Made by a program: the position numbers and the translations under genes. The notes beneath the pieces are model-generated. The model ran no database searches, was not told the DNA's origin, and worked only from the letters and a program-made list of their open reading frames with translations. Source: Flavobacteriales bacterium UBA5040 (GTDB taxonomy: Bacteria; Bacteroidota; Bacteroidia; Flavobacteriales; Weeksellaceae). Taken from it: a stretch of DNA of 64,000 bases. Shown piece after piece: positions 7,135 through 16,196 of the stretch. How positions within the stretch are numbered: the first letter of the stretch is position 1; each line of letters starts with the position of its first letter. The DNA is taken from the NCBI GenBank assembly GCA_002415135.1, contig DIBY01000023.1, forward strand, positions 1 through 64,000. The letters run 5' to 3'.

Positions 7135-9948
7135 TCAGAGAACAATATTAATTATTTTTTTCGGGACTATTATCACCTTTTTAGGATAATTTCCCTGTAA
7201 TTGTTCCTTTGTCCGGTTATCAGCTAATGCGATTTCCTCAATTTCTGGTACAGATAAGCTGGCAGACAAACTTAATTTAAACCTCATCTTTCCGTTAAAA
7301 CTTACAGGATAATCAAATTCATCTTCTACCAAATACTTTTCTTCAAAGGCAGGAAAAGGTGCAAATTCGATCGAATCAGCATGACCTAATTTACTCCAAA
7401 GTTCTTCTGCAATATGTGGTGCATATGGCGAAACGATAATTGCTAAAGGCTCTAAGATCGCTCTCTTGTTTGTCTTTAGTTTCTGCAATTCATTCACGGC
7501 AATCATAAACTGTGACACCGAAGTGTTGAACGAGAAATGATCAATATCAAACACTACTTTTTTAATTAAAGTGTGCAGGATCTTATACTCTTGTTTGGTT
7601 GGCTCTTCCTCTGAAACTTCGAAATCATCTCCATTATAATAAAGATTATAGAACTTTTTTAAGAAGCCATAAACTCCACTTAGACCTTGCGTATTCCACG
7701 GTTTTGATTGTTCTAAAGGCCCAAGGAACATTTCATACAACCGTAAACAGTCAGCTCCGAACTCATCACAAATATCATCAGGATTTACGACATTATATTT
7801 TGATTTGGACATTTTTTCGACTTCACGTTCGGTAATGTATTTTCCGTCTTCTAATATAAATTCAGCATCTGCGTATTCTGATCGCCAATTTTTGAATTTA
7901 TCAGTATCGAGTTCATCAGTTCCGCCTTTTAATAGAGAAACATCAACGTGGATTTTTTGAACCTGATAATCCTTTGCCAAACCTTTAGAAACATATTGAT
8001 TAGTTCCTTCAATTCTCAAAACATACGCACTCATTCCCAAAATCATTCCTTGGTTAATGAGTTTTTTAAAAGGTTCTTCGTGGTTAATGTAACCTCGGTC
8101 TTTCATAAACATATTCCAGAAACGGGAATAGAGCAAATGTCCGGTGGCGTGCTCACTTCCGCCGATATAGAGATCAACCTGTCCCCAATAATCGGAGAGA
8201 TTCTTTGCCGTAAAAACGTCTTCGTTATTTGGATCCATATATCTTAAAAAATACCAGGAACTCCCTGCCCAACCCGGCATGGTCGATAATTCTAAAGGAA
8301 ATATAGTTTCATTATTAATTAAATCGGTAGAAACTACTTTCTGATTCGTTTCATCCCAACCAAACGTTTTAGCGTTTCCTAAAGGTGGATCGCCATCTTC
8401 AGTCGGCAAATATTTTTCAACTTCTGGCAATTCCAAAGGCAAAGCAGAAATTGGCACAGTGTACGGCATTCCTTCTTTAAAATAAACTGGAACTGGCTCA
8501 CCCCAATATCTTTGACGGGAGAAAATAGCATCTCGCTGTCTGTAATTGGTTGTGCCGTGACCGATATTTTTCTTTTCAATTTCGCCAATAATTAATGTTT
8601 TGGCGTCGTCATATTTTAAACCATTTAAAAATTCTGAATTCACACAAACAGAATCTTTAGAATCAAAAGACTCTTCCTGAATGTCGTTATCGTTTTCAAT
8701 AACATTTACAATGGATAAATCGAATTTCTTGGCAAAACGGTGATCGCGTTCATCATGTGCAGGAACGGCCATTACAGCGCCAGTTCCGTAACCCATCAAA
8801 ACATAATCAGAAATGTAAATTGGCATTTCTGAGTTAGTAAATGGATTCAAAGCATAACTTCCGATGAACGCACCACTCACGTTTTTCACGTCAGACATAC
8901 GATCTCTTTCCGTTTTCTTGGAAGTTTGTTCAATGTAATTTTCAACTTCTTCTTTCTGACCTTCAATCGTTAAAGTTTTAACCAAAGGATTCTCAGGAGC
9001 CAAAACCATAAAGGTTGCACCAAAAATGGTGTCTGGACGCGTGGTGAAAACGGAGATCTTTTCCTCAGAATCTTCAACATCAAAAGTCACCAAAGCTCCC
9101 TGAGATTTTCCAATCCAATATTCTTGCGCATCTTTCAACGGTTGTGGCCAATCTAAATTGTTTAAACCCTGCAATAATCTTTCAGAATACGCCGTGATAC
9201 GCATGCTCCACTGCATCATTTTCTTTTGGAAAACCGGGAAACCACCTCTTTCAGATTTACCATCTTTTACTTCATCATTCGCCAGAACAGTACCTAAACC
9301 TGGACACCAATTTACAGTAGTTTCTGCACGATAAGCTAAACGGTAGTTTAACAAAATATCTTGCTGATCTAACTCAGAAGCACTTTTCCACTCTTCAGCG
9401 GTAAAATTTAAGGCATCGTTTTGAACCGCTGATAAACCGTGAGTTCCGTGATTTTCAAAATGAAGAATTAATTCTTTAATATCTTCCGCTTTATTTGTTG
9501 ATTGATTATACCAGGAATTAAAAAGCTGAATAAAAATCCACTGCGTCCATTTGTAATAAGAAGAATCAGATGTTCTTACTTCCCTACTCCAGTCAAATGA
9601 AAAACCGATTCTGCGCATTTGCTGTTCATAGCGCGTGATGTTTTCGTCCGTTGTTACGGCAGGATGTTGACCTGTTTGAATCGCATATTGTTCTGCTGGA
9701 AGACCAAATGAGTCATAACCAATTGGATGCAAAACATTAAATCCCTGATGTCTTTTGTATCTCGCATAAATATCTGAAGCGATATAACCTAGCGGATGAC
9801 CAACGTGCAAACCCGCTCCCGAAGGATAAGGAAACATATCCAAAACGTAATATTTGGGTTTATCGGTTGTATTATCAGTTTTGTAGGTTTGATTTTCTTG
9901 CCAGAAATTCTGCCACTTTTTTTCGATGGATTGATGGTCGTAAAACAT
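7135..9948 (-). CDS. leuS: Leucine--tRNA ligase
   Basis: A 937-residue class I aminoacyl-tRNA synthetase that charges tRNA-Leu. The HIGH-type signature is HVGH in YPSGAGLHVGHPLGY (residues 41-55). The KMSKS loop is present as KMSKSKYNVV (about residue 712). The editing domain motif TRPDTIFGATFMVLAPE and the leucine-specific WAGSSWYFLRYMDP are clear. A polar region around residues 645-700 (YVSKGLAKDYQVQKIHVDVS and following) matches the extra insertion common in Bacteroidota LeuRS. It is monocistronic, with 90 bases to the next gene. Confidence 0.98.
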   Translation of the reverse strand: MFYDHQSIEKKWQNFWQENQTYKTDNTTDKPKYYVLDMFPYPSGAGLHVGHPLGYIASDIYARYKRHQGFNVLHPIGYDSFGLPAEQYAIQTGQHPAVTTDENITRYEQQMRRIGFSFDWSREVRTSDSSYYKWTQWIFIQLFNSWYNQSTNKAEDIKELILHFENHGTHGLSAVQNDALNFTAEEWKSASELDQQDILLNYRLAYRAETTVNWCPGLGTVLANDEVKDGKSERGGFPVFQKKMMQWSMRITAYSERLLQGLNNLDWPQPLKDAQEYWIGKSQGALVTFDVEDSEEKISVFTTRPDTIFGATFMVLAPENPLVKTLTIEGQKEEVENYIEQTSKKTERDRMSDVKNVSGAFIGSYALNPFTNSEMPIYISDYVLMGYGTGAVMAVPAHDERDHRFAKKFDLSIVNVIENDNDIQEESFDSKDSVCVNSEFLNGLKYDDAKTLIIGEIEKKNIGHGTTNYRQRDAIFSRQRYWGEPVPVYFKEGMPYTVPISALPLELPEVEKYLPTEDGDPPLGNAKTFGWDETNQKVVSTDLINNETIFPLELSTMPGWAGSSWYFLRYMDPNNEDVFTAKNLSDYWGQVDLYIGGSEHATGHLLYSRFWNMFMKDRGYINHEEPFKKLINQGMILGMSAYVLRIEGTNQYVSKGLAKDYQVQKIHVDVSLLKGGTDELDTDKFKNWRSEYADAEFILEDGKYITEREVEKMSKSKYNVVNPDDICDEFGADCLRLYEMFLGPLEQSKPWNTQGLSGVYGFLKKFYNLYYNGDDFEVSEEEPTKQEYKILHTLIKKVVFDIDHFSFNTSVSQFMIAVNELQKLKTNKRAILEPLAIIVSPYAPHIAEELWSKLGHADSIEFAPFPAFEEKYLVEDEFDYPVSFNGKMRFKLSLSASLSVPEIEEIALADNRTKEQLQGNYPKKVIIVPKKIINIVL

Positions 9949-9967
9949 TTCTTAAATTTATAAGTCA

Positions 9968-9975
9968 CAAATTTA
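9968..9975 (-). promoter_or_regulatory. Possible -7 box of leuS
   Basis: TAAATTTG on the minus strand, 20 bases before the leuS ATG, matches TAnnTTTG. No TTG is found at the usual distance, so it is a weak call. Confidence 0.35.
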
Positions 9976-9987
9976 AGGTTTTGAAAT

Positions 9988-10017
9988 CAAAAATCCTCAC
10001 CGATGAAGATGAGGAAT
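9988..10017 (-). terminator. Terminator of the small lipoprotein gene
   Basis: TCCTCA (9994-9999) pairs with TGAGGA (10010-10015). On the minus strand the stem is followed by TTTTTG, just past the stop at 10039. Confidence 0.65.
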
Positions 10018-10038
10018 ATTTAATTTAAAACAGAGAAT

Positions 10039-10497
10039 TTAGTTCGCCACTTTCGTTGCCGAAATCTCTACTCTATTGGTGCTGTCAGGATTACTTTTAT
10101 CCACATAGTACACAACCATATTGGTACTGGTTAACATTGTGACCGCGCCATCCATTTTATTCCCATTGGTTGTAATCGAAAAATCTTTTGTTCCAGGATT
10201 ATAACTGTAGGTCATGTCTAGATCAAACAGTAACGAACAAGTTCCATTGACATTATCGTAGTAGTTAATCTTTCCAGAAGTATCTGTCGTAAACATGATT
10301 CTGCCTTTTTGCTGACACGCATCAGTGACAACTGTAGTTGTAGTAGACGTTCCACCTGTAGTTGTAGTAGATACAATTTTATCTGGACGCCAATTTCCCT
10401 TGAGCGTTAACTGTTCCGATTCGTTGTCATTATCGCTTCGGCAACTTGTTAATAATGCCAAACCTACAACTGAGCTTATTACCAATAACTTTTTCAT
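10039..10497 (-). CDS. Lipocalin-like small lipoprotein
   Basis: A 152-residue lipoprotein with lipobox LALLTSC followed by RSDND. The mature part begins with LKGNWRPDKIV, the pattern that opens lipocalin-like domains in Bacteroidota lipoproteins, then a Thr-rich tract (STTTTGGTSTTTTVV) and predicted beta strands (IMFTTDTSGKINYYD, MTYSYNPGTKDFSITT). It probably sits on an envelope membrane; ligand unknown. It is transcribed away from the glycosyltransferase gene. Confidence 0.8.
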   Translation of the reverse strand: MKKLLVISSVVGLALLTSCRSDNDNESEQLTLKGNWRPDKIVSTTTTGGTSTTTTVVTDACQQKGRIMFTTDTSGKINYYDNVNGTCSLLFDLDMTYSYNPGTKDFSITTNGNKMDGAVTMLTSTNMVVYYVDKSNPDSTNRVEISATKVAN

Positions 10498-10578
10498 AAT
10501 TTTATATATTTATGTTATACACTGCATAACAGTCAAACTTTGTACCGTTTAAATTTTAGTAATTGTTTAATATTCAAT

Positions 10579-10586
10579 TATCTTTG
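10579..10586 (+). promoter_or_regulatory. -7 box of the glycosyltransferase gene
   Basis: TATCTTTG is an exact TAnnTTTG match 20 bases before the ATG at 10606. The -33 TTG is not at ideal spacing; the nearest one (10563) is only 13 bases away. Confidence 0.5.
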
Positions 10587-10605
10587 CTTTGAAATACTGT
10601 ATCCT

Positions 10606-11358
10606 ATGCCCGAAGTCTCTATTATCACGCCTTGTTTTAATTCTTCAAAATTTTTAAAACAAACGATTCAGTCTGTAATGGCTCAAACGTTTACCGATTG
10701 GGAATGGTTAATAACCGATGACTGTTCTTCTGATGACTCGGTTGAAGTAATTCAAAAAATTAATGATCCCAGAATTGTATTGACGCTGTCCGAAAAAAAC
10801 GGAGGTGCCGGTCACGCTCGCAATCTATCTTTAGAAAAAGCTAAGGGGAAATACATTACTTTTTTAGATGCTGACGATTTTTGGGAATCCAATTTTTTAG
10901 ATGACATGGTTTCCTTCATGAAAAAAGAAAAAGCAGAACTCGCCTATTCTAATTATGCGAGATGTGATGAAAACTTAAATCCGACAATCGCAGATTTTCA
11001 GGCAGACAAAGAAGTGACTTTTGATAACTTACTGAAGACTTGTCGTTTATCATTATTAAGTTCAATGTATGATTCTGAAAGAGTAGGAAAAGAATATTTT
11101 CCGGCGGGCAGCAAACGGGAAGATCATGTGATGTGGCTTAATTTATTAAAGAAAATTCCGATTGGGAAACCCCTCGATAAAACCATGGCAAAATACAGAA
11201 TGCACGCAAGCAGCATTTCCAGAAAAAAAACCAATATTATGAAAGACCAATATTTGGTTTACAAAGATTATATGCATTTTTCTACTTTTAAATCTTGGTA
11301 TTACACCGCTAACTGGGCTTTGAATGGATTTATGAAATACTCTAAACTATTTAATTAA
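10606..11358 (+). CDS. Glycosyltransferase family 2
   Basis: A 250-residue GT2 protein with a GT-A fold. The start MPEVSIITPCFNSSKFLKQT is typical. The nucleotide-binding region reads TDDCSSDDSVEVI and the metal-binding DxD is LDADDFWESN. The C-terminal half contains KREDHVMWLNLLKK and KYRMHASSISRKK, as in family 2 enzymes that decorate LPS or exopolysaccharide. The start was set to this Met because the upstream 22 residues of the frame are non-conserved and lie over the promoter. Its stop overlaps the next start (TAATG), so the two are translationally coupled. The acceptor sugar is unknown. Confidence 0.92.
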   Translation: MPEVSIITPCFNSSKFLKQTIQSVMAQTFTDWEWLITDDCSSDDSVEVIQKINDPRIVLTLSEKNGGAGHARNLSLEKAKGKYITFLDADDFWESNFLDDMVSFMKKEKAELAYSNYARCDENLNPTIADFQADKEVTFDNLLKTCRLSLLSSMYDSERVGKEYFPAGSKREDHVMWLNLLKKIPIGKPLDKTMAKYRMHASSISRKKTNIMKDQYLVYKDYMHFSTFKSWYYTANWALNGFMKYSKLFN

Positions 11359-11969
11359 TGGAATATTCAAAAGAATTTAAAGAGGCAATTTCTAATTTTA
11401 CGTCTCAGGAAAAAGATAAACTGATTATTCGCTTGCTTAAAAAAGATCGGATTTTATCGCATCGACTTTATTTCGAATTGATCGATCCCGAAACAGCAGA
11501 TGACAAGCGAAATCAGTTGGAAACTATAATTAAAGAAGAAGTTGCAGCGGTTGCTAAAAAATATGGTCGAACAAAATATTTCCTACCCGGCATTCGACGA
11601 ATAAGTGCAAAAATAACGGAACATGTAAAAATTACCACTGATAAATTTGGAGAAGTTTCTTTGGCACTTTTACTGGTAAGTGAAACTTTTAAAAATCAAC
11701 CTAAATTAGGTGACCATTATAAACTGCACATTTATCTTCTGAACAAAATCTTCCGTTCTTTGGTTTTAACTAAAAAATTAGATCCAGATTATTTCCTGGA
11801 TTTAAGAGAAATTTTTGAAACCGTTCAAGAACAAATCACTGACAATAAGGTTTTGGAAGAACTTTCGCTACACAACGGATTATTCCTTAGCTGGCTTGAA
11901 CCTTACCATATCCCTGATGATATTGATCAAATACTGAAAGCTACTAAAGCTGATGGATTGTTAAAATAG
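11358..11969 (+). CDS. Conserved hypothetical helical protein
   Basis: A 203-residue soluble protein with no signal peptide or membrane helix. It is rich in charged helices (KDKLIIRLLKKDRILSHRLY, ETADDKRNQLETIIKEEVAA, FLDLREIFETVQEQITDN). No catalytic motif is recognised. It overlaps the glycosyltransferase gene by one base, so its product is probably made in step with it. Similar proteins in relatives are sometimes labelled as dUTPase; no dUTPase motifs are visible here, so I do not accept that. Confidence 0.75.
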   Translation: MEYSKEFKEAISNFTSQEKDKLIIRLLKKDRILSHRLYFELIDPETADDKRNQLETIIKEEVAAVAKKYGRTKYFLPGIRRISAKITEHVKITTDKFGEVSLALLLVSETFKNQPKLGDHYKLHIYLLNKIFRSLVLTKKLDPDYFLDLREIFETVQEQITDNKVLEELSLHNGLFLSWLEPYHIPDDIDQILKATKADGLLK

Positions 11970-11970
11970 G

Positions 11971-11997
11971 GATTTCAGATAACTGAAATAATTTTGT
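11971..11997 (+). terminator. Weak terminator
   Basis: ATTTCAG (11972-11978) pairs with CTGAAAT (11983-11989), followed by AATTTTG. It closes the two-gene glycosyltransferase unit facing the convergent waaA operon. Confidence 0.4.
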
Positions 11998-12017
11998 TAA
12001 ATAGGCCTCAGAAAAGA

Positions 12018-13262
12018 CTAAGACAATTGTTTTTGCGCAATTTGGTCCACAATAATTTGAGAAGCTATCGGTTGACTTTCAATAAACTGCATCGCATTAT
12101 CTCCCATTTTTTGTAAAGAAGCATCATTATTCAATAAGGCTAAAAGATAAGGCGCCGCAAAAAATTCATCTTCAAAAGATTTACCACCATTTCTGGCAAT
12201 GAGTTCATCAGCTTCGGGATTTTTGGTGTATTGATTTCCGAAGAAAACAGGAATTCCAAAAGTTGCTGCTTCGAGAATATTGTGTAAGCCTTTGGAATGA
12301 AAACCACCACCGACAACGGCTACATCTCCGTAAGAATACAATTTCGAAAGCAAACCAATGCAATCAATGATCAGCACTTTAACATTTAAATATTTTAAAG
12401 ATTGTTTGTCTGTAATTTGGGAATATAGAATTGCAGCGGGGAATATGGTCTTCAAATACTCTACCCGTTTTAAATCGTGCGGAGCGATAATGATCTTAAC
12501 ATCTCTGTTTTTTGCAGCGATCATCTCTGCCAAACGCTCTTCTGCTTCCCACGAACTTCCGAAGATGATGACTTTACAATCCTGCTTAAATTCATCAATA
12601 AAATCTACGGAATTATTTCTCGATCTGAGTTTTCGTACTCGATCATAACGCGTATCTCCTGTCGTCATAGAGTTTTTCAAGCCAATTCCTTTCGCTAAAG
12701 CTGTAGAATGTTTGGTTTGATGAAAGAAGAAATCCACATTCTTTTTCAATTGCTTAACAAACCAACGTCCATAAGCTTTAAAGAAAACTTGCGTTTCATA
12801 AAACAAGGCTGATACCACATAAATTTTCGTTCCCTGCCTTTTTAACTCTTCTAAAAGATGATACCAATAATCATATTTAACCGTGAAGAAAATATCCGTT
12901 TTAAAGTTACACGTAAATTCTTTTACCCATTTTTCAGTATCAAATGGAAGATAACAAATCACATCGGCAATCGTATTTTTTTTAATCACATTATCGTAAC
13001 CCGACGGCGAGAAAAAAGTAACTAAAATTTTGTGCGTTGGGTATTGATCTTTCAGTTTTTCTAAGACCGGAAGTCCTTGTTCATATTCACCCAAACTTGC
13101 AGCATGCATCCATATCACTTTATCTTCAGTTGAAAACTTTCCTTTAACCAAGTCGCAACTTTGCCGTCTTCCAGCCAAGCCTTTTTTCAATTTATAATTA
13201 AAAACAGCGCCGACTCTCATTCCTGAAATCAGCAGACGGATGAAAAGATTATAGAAAAACAT
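12018..13262 (-). CDS. waaA: 3-deoxy-D-manno-octulosonic acid (KDO) transferase
   Basis: A 414-residue GT30 enzyme that transfers KDO from CMP-KDO to lipid A precursor at the cytoplasmic face of the inner membrane. An N-terminal hydrophobic anchor (FFYNLFIRLLISG) is followed by the family motif HAASLGEYEQGLPVLEKL (about residues 52-69). The C-terminal nucleotide-sugar domain carries VAVVGGGFHSKGLHNILEAA and GNQYTKNPEADELI. Its ATG overlaps the stop of the DUF1648-like gene (TAATG), so it is last in a four-gene operon. Confidence 0.95.
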   Translation of the reverse strand: MFFYNLFIRLLISGMRVGAVFNYKLKKGLAGRRQSCDLVKGKFSTEDKVIWMHAASLGEYEQGLPVLEKLKDQYPTHKILVTFFSPSGYDNVIKKNTIADVICYLPFDTEKWVKEFTCNFKTDIFFTVKYDYWYHLLEELKRQGTKIYVVSALFYETQVFFKAYGRWFVKQLKKNVDFFFHQTKHSTALAKGIGLKNSMTTGDTRYDRVRKLRSRNNSVDFIDEFKQDCKVIIFGSSWEAEERLAEMIAAKNRDVKIIIAPHDLKRVEYLKTIFPAAILYSQITDKQSLKYLNVKVLIIDCIGLLSKLYSYGDVAVVGGGFHSKGLHNILEAATFGIPVFFGNQYTKNPEADELIARNGGKSFEDEFFAAPYLLALLNNDASLQKMGDNAMQFIESQPIASQIIVDQIAQKQLS

Positions 13263-13747
13263 TAATTAAGAGGATTTTGAGAAACAGTTCTCTTCGAAAT
13301 CATATAGGAATAAATCATCATTGCGATGACGCCCAGAAAAAGAACAACTATTAAATAATTAGTAACCGGACTTACCGCATCATATTTTCCTAAACCAACC
13401 GCAATACTTTCGTAGGTAATAACGGTTAAGATCAACATAATGATCAAATGAAATATGCTCACAATGCGTTCGGCTTTCATTGTATTGTCTTTAATATTCT
13501 GAGGCATTTTCAACATGGGAGAATTAATATTCTTGGTCAGATAAAAAATTAATAAATAAATAAAAGTTGCTATTCCCGCTAAAAACCAGATCATTATTCG
13601 TGGTACGAAAAAATTAGGTTTGCCATCCCAGTCAAAGTGAATGGGAACAGAAAGCGGTAAATTCCGATAATTAATAAAAATATAATCCCAGATGAATATC
13701 AAAAGAACAAACGAAACAATCTTTAGGTAAAAGGGTAATTTTTTCAT
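13262..13747 (-). CDS. DUF1648-like membrane protein
   Basis: A 161-residue protein with four predicted membrane helices (IVSFVLLIFIWDYIFI, WFLAGIATFIYLLIFYL, FHLIIMLILTVITYESI, NYLIVVLFLGVIAMMIYSYM). Between the first two is LPLSVPIHFDWDGKPNFF, which resembles the DUF1648 signature PxHxxxxGxP. The function is unknown. The start was placed at MKKLPF; an upstream Met adds seven residues. It overlaps waaA by one base and follows the NlpC/P60 gene by 48 bases. Confidence 0.8.
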   Translation of the reverse strand: MKKLPFYLKIVSFVLLIFIWDYIFINYRNLPLSVPIHFDWDGKPNFFVPRIMIWFLAGIATFIYLLIFYLTKNINSPMLKMPQNIKDNTMKAERIVSIFHLIIMLILTVITYESIAVGLGKYDAVSPVTNYLIVVLFLGVIAMMIYSYMISKRTVSQNPLN

Positions 13748-13795
13748 GATGATTCTAAATAAATACAAAGCCCTAAATTAGGGATTATATTTTTT

Positions 13796-14506
13796 TCAAA
13801 AAATACTGCGCAAGAATCGCAGTTTATGAGTGTGCTTATTCAGTTCTTTGTTGAAAATTCCAGTGGAATCCAAAGAGTCAATTCTGACTTTTCCCGAAGC
13901 GTGAATGATTTCGTGATCGGCGAGCATCATTCCTACATGACAGATTCTTCCTTCTTCATCTTCAAAAAAAGCTAGATCGCCAGGTTTACTTTCTTCGACG
14001 AAGCTTAAAACTTCGCCAATTTCAGATTGTTGTTGTGCTTCTCTGGGTAAAGAGATTCCATGAGCTTTATAAATTAACTGTACGAATCCGCTGCAATCGA
14101 TTCCGAAAAAACTTCGGCCACTCCAGAGATAGGGAACGTTTAGAAATTGCTTAGCCGTTGCCGTCATAGTTTCCAGATTCAAAAAGACAGGATCGGTTTT
14201 TTCAGAATTCACTTCGCTCCCCATTGACAGCAAGATCGGACCTTGCGAGGTGTTGTACATTTGAACGGTATTCGCTACGAGTTCAGTTTTTCTTTCGTTA
14301 AAATAGTCGTCAGAAATTTCGACAATCTGCTGAGAATCGATCCACCCTTCATAACCATCGAAATGCATTTTAACTTTAACGAACTTTCCTTTGTTTTGAA
14401 GAATCTCAACCGTTTCTCCGTAAAGAAGTTGCGAAGTCATTTCTGACTGATGAGATTGTTCTGCACGAATTGCAGCCACCGAAACTGTACAAATTCCTTT
14501 GTTCAT
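13796..14506 (-). CDS. NlpC/P60 family C40 peptidase with SH3-like domain
   Basis: A 236-residue protein. The N-terminal half is a bacterial SH3-like domain (GETVEILQNKGKFVKVKMHF, GYEGWIDSQQIVEI). The C-terminal half is the cysteine peptidase: nucleophile in DCSGFVQLIYKAH (about residue 135), catalytic His in CHVGMMLADHE and a third His in IIHASGKVRID. Such enzymes cut peptidoglycan stem peptides after D-gamma-Glu. No signal peptide is visible, so it may work on recycled muropeptides in the cytoplasm. It lies 15 bases behind the O-methyltransferase gene. Confidence 0.92.
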   Translation of the reverse strand: MNKGICTVSVAAIRAEQSHQSEMTSQLLYGETVEILQNKGKFVKVKMHFDGYEGWIDSQQIVEISDDYFNERKTELVANTVQMYNTSQGPILLSMGSEVNSEKTDPVFLNLETMTATAKQFLNVPYLWSGRSFFGIDCSGFVQLIYKAHGISLPREAQQQSEIGEVLSFVEESKPGDLAFFEDEEGRICHVGMMLADHEIIHASGKVRIDSLDSTGIFNKELNKHTHKLRFLRSIF

Positions 14507-14521
14507 CGTTATTTCTAAAGT

Positions 14522-15169
14522 TTATTTTTTTCTGCTTAAATGAAGTCCGTCGCGCAAAGGTAAAATAAGATTTTCGAAATCCTCATCTTTTGCAATCAGG
14601 TCGTTCAGTTCTTTGATGGTTTGCGTGGATTTTTGCTTTGGATCTTCTTCTAAAACTTTTCCGTACCACAACACATTATCAAAAAGCACTACTGCTCCAC
14701 TTTTAATTCTGGGTTTTATTAAATTAAAATATTCCACATAATTTTCCTTGTCGGCATCGATGAATACGAAATCAAAAAACTCATCAGTTTCCTTTAAGAA
14801 AGCTTTTGCATCTTTCAATTGAAAATCAATCTGACCTGAATGTTCACTTTCCTGAAAATACTTTTTAGGCAAATAAGCCAGTTCTTCATTAATATCTAAA
14901 GTGGTTATTTTTCCATCTGCTGATAAACCTTCCGCTAAGCACAAAGTGGCATAACCTGTGAAAGTTCCGATCTCCAAAATATTTTTAGGATTGATCATTT
15001 TCGACAAAATCGCTAAAAGTCTTCCTTGCAGATAACCGGAAATCATGTGAGGCTGAGTTGTTTTTTGAAAAGTTTCTTTTCGCAATCTCTTCAAAATCTC
15101 TGGTTCCGCCGACGTATGATTTTCTAAATAGCGATCCATTTCTGGACATTGTTCTTCGAAAAAACTCAT
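14522..15169 (-). CDS. SAM-dependent O-methyltransferase
   Basis: A 215-residue class I methyltransferase of the catechol/caffeoyl-CoA O-methyltransferase family (PF01596). The SAM-binding motif is NILEIGTFTGYATLCLAEGL (about residues 62-81); further family motifs are ITTLDINEE, FDFVFIDADKENYVEYF (metal-binding Asp) and GAVVLFDNVLWYGKV. The substrate is unknown. It is first in the operon that runs to waaA. Confidence 0.92.
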   Translation of the reverse strand: MSFFEEQCPEMDRYLENHTSAEPEILKRLRKETFQKTTQPHMISGYLQGRLLAILSKMINPKNILEIGTFTGYATLCLAEGLSADGKITTLDINEELAYLPKKYFQESEHSGQIDFQLKDAKAFLKETDEFFDFVFIDADKENYVEYFNLIKPRIKSGAVVLFDNVLWYGKVLEEDPKQKSTQTIKELNDLIAKDEDFENLILPLRDGLHLSRKK

Positions 15170-15186
15170 GCAATATTAATTTAAGT

Positions 15187-15194
15187 CAAATTTA
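15187..15194 (-). promoter_or_regulatory. Possible -7 box of the O-methyltransferase operon
   Basis: TAAATTTG on the minus strand, 18 bases before the ATG, fits TAnnTTTG. The expected -33 region is occupied by the ompA terminator and has no TTG. Confidence 0.35.
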
Positions 15195-15202
15195 AGCATT
15201 TA

Positions 15203-15246
15203 AAATAAAAAAAGCGCTGCTAGAACTTAAAGCTCTAACAGCGCTG
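15203..15246 (-). terminator. Terminator of the OmpA-family gene
   Basis: A long stem (AGCGCTG at 15213-15219 with CAGCGCT at 15239-15245, extended by TAGA/TCTA) is followed on the minus strand by TTTTTTTATTTT. Confidence 0.9.
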
Positions 15247-15270
15247 AATAACTATCTAAAAGATATTTGC

Positions 15271-16107
15271 TTAGTTTTTCACTGGAGCAATATCCATTAA
15301 TTTCATAAACTCATCCAACTTAGGCATGATGATGATTTCTGTTCTTCTGTTCTCTGCTCTTCCAGAAACTGACGCGTTGGTCGTTTTCGGATTGTATTCG
15401 CTTCGTCCACCCGCTGTAATTCTCGCTGGATTCACACCGAATCTTGTTTGAAGAACTTTCGCCATTGAGGTTGCTCTTAAGGCAGAAAGATCCCAGTTAT
15501 CTTTTGGTAAATTATTAGAAGTCAAAGGAACATTATCGGTGTTACCTTCGATCAATACAGAATAAGTATCGTAGTCATTGATCACTTTCGCCACTTTTCC
15601 AAGAACGTCTTGTGCAGCTGGTAAAATGTTGTAATCGCCAGTTTTGTATAACATATTGTCAGACAAAGAGATCATTACCACTCCTTTCAAAACTTTCACC
15701 TGAACATCATTATCGGCGATATTATCCAAAGAACGTTTTAGTTTATTAGATAAAGCTAGATTTAAACTGTCGTTTTTAGAATTGGTCGAAATCAACTGTT
15801 TGATGTATTTGTTAGAAGAATTGATCTCACCAATCAACTTATCGATGTTGGCTGAACCTTTTCCGCTGTTAGACAAACAAGCATCCAATGAAGATTTCAA
15901 AGCATCGTTCTGTCCTTTTAACAAAGCATTTTCGCTTGCTAAACCAGAATTCATTCCTTTTAAATCCTGAATCTCCCGTTGTCTTTCTCCAACATTGGTG
16001 ATACATTGATTGTAATTAGTGTTCAACGCATCAAACTGCTTCTTGCTTACACACGAAGTCATCAATACTGCCATTCCTAAAACGGCTCCTATTTTTCCGA
16101 TATTCAT
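15271..16107 (-). CDS. OmpA-family peptidoglycan-binding lipoprotein
   Basis: A 278-residue lipoprotein with lipobox AVLMTSC followed by VSKKQFD. The central part is a coiled coil (TNVGERQREIQDLKGMNSGL, ASENALLKGQNDALK). The C-terminal OmpA domain (about residues 140-265) has VLIEGNTDNVPLTS, DLSALRATSMAKVLQ, ITAGGRSEYNP and the arginine pair in GRAENRRTEIIIMP that binds diaminopimelate. It links the outer membrane to peptidoglycan. It is monocistronic, with a strong terminator, and divergent from tilS. Confidence 0.94.
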   Translation of the reverse strand: MNIGKIGAVLGMAVLMTSCVSKKQFDALNTNYNQCITNVGERQREIQDLKGMNSGLASENALLKGQNDALKSSLDACLSNSGKGSANIDKLIGEINSSNKYIKQLISTNSKNDSLNLALSNKLKRSLDNIADNDVQVKVLKGVVMISLSDNMLYKTGDYNILPAAQDVLGKVAKVINDYDTYSVLIEGNTDNVPLTSNNLPKDNWDLSALRATSMAKVLQTRFGVNPARITAGGRSEYNPKTTNASVSGRAENRRTEIIIMPKLDEFMKLMDIAPVKN

Positions 16108-16126
16108 AATAATCTTTTTATTCGTC

Positions 16127-16134
16127 CAAAAATA
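16127..16134 (-). promoter_or_regulatory. Possible -7 box of the OmpA-family gene
   Basis: TATTTTTG on the minus strand, 20 bases before the ATG, fits TAnnTTTG. No TTG lies at the usual distance. Confidence 0.4.
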
Positions 16135-16159
16135 GAGATTTCATTTTGAACAGAAGAAT

Positions 16160-16167
16160 TATCTTTG
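16160..16167 (+). promoter_or_regulatory. -7 box of tilS-dsbD
   Basis: TATCTTTG is an exact TAnnTTTG match 30 bases before the TTG start of tilS. It faces away from the ompA promoter, so the 89-base gap holds two divergent promoters. Confidence 0.55.
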
Positions 16168-16196
16168 CTAAATATTCCTTAAAAAAACCTTAAAAA